Under the pieces are notes generated by a model that was given only the letters and a program-made list of their open reading frames with translations, was not told where the DNA came from and made no database searches. The translations under genes were made by a program, and so were the position numbers. This document shows positions 1 through 5,162 of a stretch of DNA of 5,256 nucleotides, in pieces (position 1 is the stretch's first letter; each line of letters opens with the position of its first letter). Source of the stretch: Desulfosarcina sp. (lineage in GTDB: Bacteria > Desulfobacterota > Desulfobacteria > Desulfobacterales > Desulfosarcinaceae); the NCBI GenBank assembly GCA_030642405.1, contig DAOWNV010000199.1, forward strand, positions 1 through 5,256, written 5' to 3'.

Positions 1-2
1 CC

Positions 3-443
3 AAAGAAAATGCCGTGTTTTGGATGGATGGTCGGGGACGGTGGTGCAATCAGCACGGACGGTTCGAACACAAACGCATCATAGACCTTTTCAATCATTC
101 GATCCACCTGGACGAAAACGGCTACTATGTGTCGCAGATTCGTGGGGATGTTCGTGAAAAGGTATACTTTCCTTACAAAGACACACCGCTATTTGTCCTT
201 CAAATCGAGAAAGGCCGTCCAATCCGGCTGGTTCTCAACACCGGGAAAACCATTGCTCTGAATCCCGGCGAATTGTTCATTAAGGCTGATCACCTCTATC
301 AGCGCCAAAATGATGAACGCATCAAGTTCACCGATCGGGCAATGATGGCCCTGGCCCCCTACCTGGAAGATCGGTCACACGGATTGATCATACGCATCGG
401 TAACCAAAACTGGCCGATCCCGGAGAGCGACACGCAACCCTGA
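3..443 (+). CDS. Conserved hypothetical protein, 5'-truncated by the window edge, possibly DUF1285-like
   Basis: The reading frame is open from the left edge (Lys-Glu-Asn-Ala before the GTG at 15) and ends with TGA at 441-443, leaving at least 142 residues. A start at GTG 15 or ATG 24 is possible, but I see no Shine-Dalgarno sequence in the few bases upstream, so the true start probably lies outside the window. The protein is soluble-looking, with no signal peptide or membrane segment in the visible part. Its layout is an opening DGRGRW segment, then a helix (KRIIDLFNHSI), then DENGYYV, then a strand-rich KVYFPYKDTPLFVLQI, and late on a basic HGLIIRIGNQNWPI tail. This order (G-x-W, LF, GYY, acidic/aromatic D-x-P-x-FV) resembles DUF1285 proteins from memory, but the match is loose and no function is assigned to that family. 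It is separated from the next gene by 352 bp and probably belongs to a different transcript. Confidence 0.7.
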   Translation, partial: KENAVFWMDGRGRWCNQHGRFEHKRIIDLFNHSIHLDENGYYVSQIRGDVREKVYFPYKDTPLFVLQIEKGRPIRLVLNTGKTIALNPGELFIKADHLYQRQNDERIKFTDRAMMALAPYLEDRSHGLIIRIGNQNWPIPESDTQP

Positions 444-509
444 CCGAAACCGAAAACCATCTTTTACGCCTCCCTTTATTATTCGCCTTCCCCTTTGCCG
501 ACACAAATC

Positions 510-550
510 GTTGCATAATGTTGCATAATATCTATGCAACATTATGCAAC
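510..550. repeat. Perfect 18 bp inverted repeat made of four GTTGCATA units
   Basis: The left arm GTTGCATAATGTTGCATA (510-527) is the exact reverse complement of the right arm (533-550), with a 5 bp spacer ATATC. Each arm is itself a direct repeat of GTTGCATA with a 10 bp period (units at 510 and 520), which is about one helical turn, so all the units face a similar side of the DNA. That geometry suits cooperative binding of dimeric regulators. It lies 67 bp after the stop of the upstream gene, so a transcript could also fold it into an AT-rich hairpin. However, it is not followed by an immediate run of T, so a terminator role is less likely. The regulator is not identifiable from the sequence. 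Confidence 0.85.
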
Positions 551-628
551 ATCGATAATATTTTACTAAAATTCAAGTAGTTGTATGACAATTTAATCAG
601 TTTAAAAACGGAAAATGATACAAATAAG

Positions 629-645
629 GTTGCAAACTCTGCAAC
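629..645. promoter_or_regulatory. Second GTTGCA inverted repeat, possible operator
   Basis: GTTGCA (629-634) and TGCAAC (640-645) are separated by 5 bp (AACTC). The core hexamer is the same as in the large palindrome about 100 bp upstream, which suggests one regulator reads both. If the candidate sigma-54 promoter is real, this site is centred near -120, inside the usual range for enhancer-binding proteins. A 17 bp element of this kind can occur by chance, so confidence comes mainly from its sharing the hexamer with the palindrome. Confidence 0.45.
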
Positions 646-731
646 AAAACAGGCTTCCCGTCGATCCAACCTCCTCTCCTCCGTTGTATTTACACCGTGA
701 TATCAAATACTTACTTACATGTTTAAAAACC

Positions 732-745
732 GGCACAGTCCATGC
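732..745 (+). promoter_or_regulatory. Candidate sigma-54 (-24/-12) promoter of the receiver-hdrA-mvhD operon
   Basis: The sequence CGGCACAGTCCATGCG (731-746) matches the sigma-54 consensus TGGCAC-N5-TTGC at GGCAC and TGC. The invariant GG (732-733) and GC (744-745) are exactly 10 bp apart. Taking C745 as -12 places the transcription start near 757, giving a leader of about 39 nt with the ribosome binding site at 786-790. The T before GGCAC and the first T of TTGC are not kept, so this is a good but imperfect match. Sigma-54 promoters need a distant activator, and the palindromes centred near -227 and -120 would be well placed for one. No equally good sigma-70 pair was found, only weak ones such as TTGTAT/AATACT around 684-711. 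Confidence 0.5.
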
Positions 746-785
746 GTATAGGTAGTGTCTACCCCAAGGGTTGCATAAACAATAT

Positions 786-790
786 GGAGG
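786..790 (+). promoter_or_regulatory. Ribosome binding site of the receiver gene
   Basis: GGAGG lies 5 nt before the ATG at 796. This supports that start codon over any later one. Confidence 0.8.
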
Positions 791-795
791 TATAG

Positions 796-1245
796 ATGGT
801 CCCCGATCAATCATCGAGAGTTATTCTTGTGGTAGAAGATGAACCTGACATGAGCATCTTCTTATCCAACCTGCTTAGCGCCAACGGTTTTTTCCCGATC
901 TGTGCGGCAACAAAAAAGGATGGTCTCAAAATGGCCCTTGAAAGCTGCCCGGATCTTATCATCATCAACGCCATGTTGCCGGCCGAAACGGGTATCCGCC
1001 TCTACCAATCTTTGCGGTCCCATCATCGCTTGAGCCATATTCCCATCGTCATGCTATCCACGTTGGACAGCAGTACATATTACTGCGTCCCCGGAACCAA
1101 ACGAACATCAACGGGCCAACACATTCCGGAAGCTGAAGCCTATTTGCAAAAACCGCCTGAGGCCGATGAACTGCTGGAAATTGTTAATCGACTCTGTTCC
1201 ACATCATCATCAAAATCGAAGAGGATACGGAGAACATCGGAATGA
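796..1245 (+). CDS. Single-domain response-regulator receiver protein with Asn at the phospho-acceptor position
   Basis: The 149-residue protein is one REC domain with a short basic, Ser-rich tail (about 135-149) and no DNA-binding or enzymatic output domain. Visible family features are the acidic triad VVEDEPD (E14, D15, E16), the MLP-x-x-x-G stretch after strand 3, S88 after strand 4 (LSTLD), and K119-P120 after strand 5. Where the family has the phosphorylated Asp (usually DLIILD), this protein has DLIIIN: N58, codon AAC at 967-969. It therefore probably cannot be phosphorylated in the normal way, unless the Asn deamidates or the protein works phosphorylation-independently. The loop between S88 and K119 is about nine residues longer than in CheY and contains PGTKRTSTGQHIPEAEAY. 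From memory, receiver proteins beside hdr clusters of sulfate reducers carry a similar extension. The gene overlaps the hdrA-like gene by 4 bp (ATGA), which implies translational coupling and a shared role. Confidence 0.9.
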   Translation: MVPDQSSRVILVVEDEPDMSIFLSNLLSANGFFPICAATKKDGLKMALESCPDLIIINAMLPAETGIRLYQSLRSHHRLSHIPIVMLSTLDSSTYYCVPGTKRTSTGQHIPEAEAYLQKPPEADELLEIVNRLCSTSSSKSKRIRRTSE

Positions 1246-4200
1246 GCATAAAAATCGGATTCTACATCTGCCATTGCGGTATCAACATCGCCCAAAAAGT
1301 CAGGGTCACCGAGGTGGCTGACTTTGCCCGCGAGCTAAAAAACGTCGTCGTCTCCAGGGATTACAAATTCATGTGCTCGGATCCAGGCCAGGAAATGATC
1401 GAAGAAGACATTCGAACCTATGGCCTCAACCGGGTTGTCGTGGCTTCCTGCTCCCCGCGTCTGCATGAAAAAACGTTCCAGGAGGCTTGCCGGCGGGCGG
1501 GTCTGAACCCCTATCTCTTTCAAATGGCCTCAGTACGCGAGCAGGTTTCCTGGGTGACCACCGATGAGGACGAGGCCACCAGCAAGGCCAAAACCCTGGC
1601 CGCAGGCGCCATAAACCGGGTCAATTTTCATCAAATGCTGGAAACACGCACCGTGGATGTTCACCCCGACGTCATTGTTGTGGGTGGAGGCATCGCCGGC
1701 ATGCAGGCGGCGCTTGACATCGGCAACGCCGGCCATCAGGTCTATTTAGTGGAACAGCAAACCACCGTGGGCGGCCACATGCTCCAATTCGACAAAACAT
1801 TTCCCACCCTGGATTGTGCGGCCTGCATAGGCACCCCGAAAATGGTTGAGGTGGCGCAAAATCCCAATATCAAATTGCTTACACACAGTGAAGTGACCGA
1901 TGTATCCGGCTACATCGGCAACTATCAGGTTACCGTTCACCGGAAACCGCGATACATCAAAGAAGGTGTCTGTACCGGTTGCGGTGAATGCACCAAGGTG
2001 TGCCCGGTTTCTGTGCCCAGCGAATGGGACGAGGGTCTGACCGACCGCAGGGCCATATTCAGGGCGTTTCCCCAGGCCGTTCCCATCACCTTTACCATCG
2101 ATAAAAAAGACCGCGCCCCCTGCACTACCACCTGCCCTGCCGGCGTCAATGTTCAAGGCTATGTTCAGCTCATCGGTCAGGGCAAATACAAAGAGGCCGT
2201 GGAGCTGATCCTAAAACGGCTTCCTTTGCCCGGCGTGTTGGGCCGGGTCTGCCCCCACCCTTGCGAAACACAGTGCCGGCGACGGGAGGTGGACACACCA
2301 GTGGCGATTCGCGAACTGAAGCGATTTGCCGCAGATCAGATCGATCCCAAAGATTTACCCATCCCGGAAATCGAAGATCGGCCTGAAAAGGTGGCCGTTG
2401 TGGGCTCGGGTCCCGCCGGTTTGACCGTGGCCTACGATCTTAGGCTGAAGGGATATCAGATTACACTGTTTGAAGCGCTGCCGGTGCTGGGCGGTATGCT
2501 GCGGGTGGGCATCCCCGACTATCGCCTGCCCCCGGACATCCTGGATCGGGAGATCGACTTTCTGCTACGCCATGGAATCGAAACCAAAACCGGCATACTG
2601 TTCGGAAAAGATATTGATCCGACAGGCCTGAAAGAACAGGGATACGGGGCTCTCTTTCTGGCCCTCGGCGCTCATAAAGCCATGCCGATGCGGATTCCCG
2701 GTGAAGAAACACCAAGCGGCGTCTTGGATGCCATCGCCTTTTTGAGGGAAGTGAATCTGGGAGGCCGAAAATGCCCCGGCAAGAAGGTTGTCGTCATAGG
2801 CGGCGGCAATGTAGCCATTGATGCCGCACGAACAGCCCTACGGCTGGGTGCTGAAAAAGTCACCATCTTGTACCGTCGATCAGAGCAGGAGATGCCGGCC
2901 CATGCGGATGAGATCCAGGGGGCCAAAAAAGAGGGTATACATATCACTACCCTCGCCGCTCCAGTTCAGATCCTGGCCACGAACGGATGTGTGACCGGAT
3001 TCAAATGTATTCGGACCAAGCTGGGTCATCCGGACGACTCCGGCCGGCGCCGGCCGATTCCCGTAGAAAAATCCGAATTCATCATTGACTGCGATGCGGT
3101 CATGCCCTCCATCGGCCAGAGAGTCGACACTTCCTGGGTCCGGCAAGCCCCCAACCTTGAGCTGACCACCCGCAATACGTTTGCCGTACACCCTACAACA
3201 ATGCAGACATCCATCTCCTATGTATTTGCCGCCGGTGATGCGGTGAGCGGACCTGCCACGGTGATCGAAGCGGTTTCGGCCGGTCACCGGGCCGCTGCGT
3301 CCATCCATAGATTTTTAAAAGGCGAGAATCTTGAAACCTATGCTCAGGACCTGGAGAATCAACCTGCACCGGGCAACGACTGGGCAGACATTCCCGATGG
3401 TATTTCCGCCCTTGCCCGGGTGAAACCCGATTATGCCGAAATTGCCGTCAGGAAAGAGAGTTTCGACGAAGTGGAAAAGTGCATGGACGAGACCGAAGCA
3501 CAAAAGGAGGCCTCCCGCTGCCTGAACTGCGGGGTATGCAGCGAATGCATGGCCTGTGTATCGGCCTGCGAAGCAGACGCCATCGACCACACCATGACCG
3601 CAACCCAAGAGGTATTCCAGGTGGGCAGCATCATCCTTGCAACGGGATATGATCAATTGGACCCCGGCCCCATCCAGCCTTTGGGCTATGACCGGTATCC
3701 TAATGTCTTTACCAGCCTGGAATTCGAGCGGCTGAGCAACGCCACCGGTCCCACCGGCGGACGGATTCTCATTCGAGACGATACCGGGGCATTCACAAAA
3801 CCGCCGCGTAGCGTTGCCCTGGTTCACTGCGTGGGTAGCCGGGATGTCAATTACCACCCCTACTGTTCACGTGTCTGCTGCATGTATGCGTTGAAGTACA
3901 GCCATCTGATCAAAGAGAAGGTGGGCCCCGATACCGAGGTATTTGACTTTTATATCGACCAGCGCTGCTTTGGCAAGGGATACGAGGAATTCTACCGCCG
4001 CTGCCAGGAAGAAGGTACGGTTTTTATCCGTGGTAAGGTAGCCGAGATCACCGATCAGGCCGAATCAGCGTCTGAAACCGGCCAACTGGTGGCCATTGCC
4101 GAAGACACCCTCCTCGGCGAACGTATTCGGGTACCCGTGGACATGGTCATTTTGTGCAGCGCCATGGAGGCACGGGCCGATACCATAAATGTTGGACGTA

Positions 4201-4649
4201 TTTTCGGCGTCAACCTGGGAGCGGATGGATTCTTTCTGGAGGAACATCCCAAGCTGGGTCCGCTTAACACGGCAACGGACGGCGTGTTTCTCGCCGGCAC
4301 CTGCCAGGGGCCCAAGGACATTACCGACACCGTTGCCCAGGCATCCGGCGCGGCAGGCAAGGCCCTTTCTCTGGCCACACGAAAAATGGTGAAGGTGCCA
4401 TCCGCCATCAGCTGGATCGACCCGGAAATCTGCTCCGGCTGTCAGACCTGTATCGACCTGTGTGCCTACAGCGCCATCGACTATGATGCCAGGCGTCAAA
4501 TCAGTGTGGTCAACGGTGCCCTGTGCAAAGGGTGCGGCAGCTGCAGCACGGCATGCCCGTCCAATGCGGCGCAGGTAAGGCATTTTCAAGGACGGCAGAT
4601 TTTTGCCGAATTAGATGGGATCATGAATGCGCTATCGGCAGTTGGATAA
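1242..4649 (+). CDS. hdrA: HdrA-like FAD/iron-sulfur electron-transfer protein with inserted GltD/NfnL-type NAD(P)H oxidoreductase module
   Basis: A 1135-residue cytoplasmic protein, far longer than the roughly 650 residues of methanogen HdrA. Domains in order: HdrA N-terminal region with C10-x-C12, C45 and C70 (ASCSPRLHE); first FAD-binding Rossmann motif VVGGGIAG (146-153) with E171; HdrA signature DCAACIGTPKM (191-201); CxxCxxCxxxCP cluster (C244, C247, C250, C254). Next comes a GltD-like module: cysteines 294, 298, 337, 341, 345; FAD motif VGSGPAG (387-393); GGML-x-x-GIPDYRLP (417-430); NAD(P)H motif IGGGNVAIDAAR (519-530) with YRR (544-546); AAGDA (663-667). HdrA resumes with cysteines 760, 763, 766, 769, 772, 776, then CVGSRD and YCSRVCC (863-880), FGKGYEEFY (910-918), a terminal FAD segment near 1018-1040, and a C-terminal 2[4Fe-4S] ferredoxin (C1064-C1074, C1095-C1105). 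In methanogens HdrA carries the bifurcating flavin; here NAD(P)H is the likely donor or acceptor, the direction being inference. GGAG at 1229-1232 precedes the ATG, which overlaps the receiver stop. No frameshift or missing domain was seen. YRR hints at NADPH but does not settle it. Confidence 0.93.
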   Translation: MSIKIGFYICHCGINIAQKVRVTEVADFARELKNVVVSRDYKFMCSDPGQEMIEEDIRTYGLNRVVVASCSPRLHEKTFQEACRRAGLNPYLFQMASVREQVSWVTTDEDEATSKAKTLAAGAINRVNFHQMLETRTVDVHPDVIVVGGGIAGMQAALDIGNAGHQVYLVEQQTTVGGHMLQFDKTFPTLDCAACIGTPKMVEVAQNPNIKLLTHSEVTDVSGYIGNYQVTVHRKPRYIKEGVCTGCGECTKVCPVSVPSEWDEGLTDRRAIFRAFPQAVPITFTIDKKDRAPCTTTCPAGVNVQGYVQLIGQGKYKEAVELILKRLPLPGVLGRVCPHPCETQCRRREVDTPVAIRELKRFAADQIDPKDLPIPEIEDRPEKVAVVGSGPAGLTVAYDLRLKGYQITLFEALPVLGGMLRVGIPDYRLPPDILDREIDFLLRHGIETKTGILFGKDIDPTGLKEQGYGALFLALGAHKAMPMRIPGEETPSGVLDAIAFLREVNLGGRKCPGKKVVVIGGGNVAIDAARTALRLGAEKVTILYRRSEQEMPAHADEIQGAKKEGIHITTLAAPVQILATNGCVTGFKCIRTKLGHPDDSGRRRPIPVEKSEFIIDCDAVMPSIGQRVDTSWVRQAPNLELTTRNTFAVHPTTMQTSISYVFAAGDAVSGPATVIEAVSAGHRAAASIHRFLKGENLETYAQDLENQPAPGNDWADIPDGISALARVKPDYAEIAVRKESFDEVEKCMDETEAQKEASRCLNCGVCSECMACVSACEADAIDHTMTATQEVFQVGSIILATGYDQLDPGPIQPLGYDRYPNVFTSLEFERLSNATGPTGGRILIRDDTGAFTKPPRSVALVHCVGSRDVNYHPYCSRVCCMYALKYSHLIKEKVGPDTEVFDFYIDQRCFGKGYEEFYRRCQEEGTVFIRGKVAEITDQAESASETGQLVAIAEDTLLGERIRVPVDMVILCSAMEARADTINVGRIFGVNLGADGFFLEEHPKLGPLNTATDGVFLAGTCQGPKDITDTVAQASGAAGKALSLATRKMVKVPSAISWIDPEICSGCQTCIDLCAYSAIDYDARRQISVVNGALCKGCGSCSTACPSNAAQVRHFQGRQIFAELDGIMNALSAVG

Positions 4650-4650
4650 C

Positions 4651-4708
4651 GGGTTAAAAGCATCCTGATAGTATTTGAATCTGAGTGAGCACTAAATACT
4701 TAAAACCC
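4651..4708 (+). repeat. Intercistronic hairpin potential between hdrA and mvhD
   Basis: Within the 79 bp gap, AGTATTT (4670-4676) pairs exactly with AAATACT (4694-4700). GGGTT (4651-4655) can pair with AACCC (4704-4708) outside it, and AGT/ACT around a GAGC loop (4684-4693) inside it. The stems are AT-rich and interrupted, and no T-run follows, so this is not a good terminator. It could slow 3' decay of the long hdrA message or tune expression of mvhD, which has its own ribosome binding site just downstream. Structure stability has not been calculated. Confidence 0.35.
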
Positions 4709-4718
4709 AAGAAAAATC

Positions 4719-4722
4719 GGAG
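4719..4722 (+). promoter_or_regulatory. Ribosome binding site of mvhD
   Basis: GGAG lies 6 nt before the ATG at 4729 and supports that start. Independent initiation is needed because the gene is 79 bp from the hdrA stop and not translationally coupled. Confidence 0.75.
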
Positions 4723-4728
4723 AGCCCC

Positions 4729-5151
4729 ATGGAACCTTTCGAACCTGCCGTCATCGCTTTCGTCTGCAACTGGTGCACATACACAGCGGCCGACCTGGCC
4801 GGCACCTCCCGCCTGACCTACCCTCAAAACATCCGGCTCATCCGGGTAATGTGCACAGGCATGGTGGATCCACAATACGTCATCAAAGCCTTTCTGGAAG
4901 GAGCCGATGGCGTGCTGATCAGCGGCTGCCATCCCGGAGATTGCCATTACATCAACGGAAACTACAAAGCCCGTCGGCGGGTTAAACTGCTCAAGGAAAT
5001 CCTTCCCCGTTTCGGCATCGACCAGCGACGAATGCGCCTAACTTGGATCGGTGCCAGCGACGGCATCGAATTCGCGAAAATCATGGGCAGACTGGTTACC
5101 CAGGTCCGCGAGCTCGGCCCAACTCTTCCTGACCTGAAAATGGTAATTTAG
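4729..5151 (+). CDS. mvhD: MvhD-type [2Fe-2S] electron-transfer subunit (hydrogenase iron-sulfur subunit family)
   Basis: The 140-residue soluble protein matches the MvhD/FlpD family in length and motif order. It has FVCNWCTYTAADLAG near the N-terminus (C13, C16), VMCTGMVDP (C42) and SGCHPGDCHY (C67, C72), the five cysteines typical of the family, followed by the NGNYKARRRV segment and a helical C-terminal half. In methanogens MvhD relays electrons between a hydrogenase or formate dehydrogenase and HdrA. In anaerobic bacteria the same protein docks onto HdrA-like subunits of Flox-Hdr and related complexes. Here it directly follows the HdrA fusion in the same direction, so it is most likely the electron link between that protein and a partner encoded further downstream. 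All cysteines are present and nothing appears truncated. No MvhA/MvhG hydrogenase genes lie in this window, so the family name does not imply a hydrogenase. Confidence 0.95.
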   Translation: MEPFEPAVIAFVCNWCTYTAADLAGTSRLTYPQNIRLIRVMCTGMVDPQYVIKAFLEGADGVLISGCHPGDCHYINGNYKARRRVKLLKEILPRFGIDQRRMRLTWIGASDGIEFAKIMGRLVTQVRELGPTLPDLKMVI

Positions 5152-5162
5152 GAGAACCGGCG

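Larger units (their letters stand above)
444..795. other. Intergenic control region with repeated GTTGCA motifs
   Basis: This 352 bp stretch holds no convincing protein gene. It is AT-rich compared with the flanking genes. The hexamer GTTGCA or its complement occurs at 510, 520, 535 (inverted), 545 (inverted), 629, 640 (inverted) and 770: seven times where about 0.2 would be expected by chance on both strands, although the copies inside the palindrome are not independent. A 10 bp direct repeat GTTTAAAAAC lies at 600-609 and 721-730, the second copy directly before the candidate sigma-54 promoter. I see no tRNA-like cloverleaf, and no classic GC-stem plus T-run terminator after the upstream gene. 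The likely role is regulation of the receiver-hdrA-mvhD operon. Confidence 0.75.

Noticed and set aside
510..550. The palindrome as a rho-independent terminator of the upstream gene
   Set aside because: The stem is AT-rich, no T-run directly follows the right arm, and the nested helically phased units fit protein binding better. A minor termination role is not excluded.
510..645. The GTTGCA cluster as a CRISPR array or replication iterons
   Set aside because: Units are too short and arranged as inverted pairs with no regular unique spacers, and there is no rep gene or DnaA-box set nearby.
615..755. Possible 46-codon ORF on the + strand (ATG 615 to TAG 753-755)
   Set aside because: It has only a very close, poor GGA before the ATG, overlaps the GTTGCA repeat and the sigma-54 candidate, and shows no recognisable motif. 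It is probably chance.
602..814. 70-codon minus-strand ORF across the control region
   Set aside because: It overlaps the ribosome binding site and start of the receiver gene, has no ribosome binding site of its own, and is rich in Cys and aromatic residues, as expected of a chance frame.
2390..3320. A separate gltD gene fused by a lost stop codon or frameshift
   Set aside because: The reading frame is continuous, both junctions fall at plausible domain boundaries, and HdrA motifs resume intact afterwards, so this is a genuine domain insertion rather than a broken pair of genes.
1335..4589. Many minus-strand ORFs of 60-180 codons within the hdrA-like gene
   Set aside because: All are shadows of a single 1135-codon gene with clear family motifs throughout, and none has a supporting start signal or recognisable domain.
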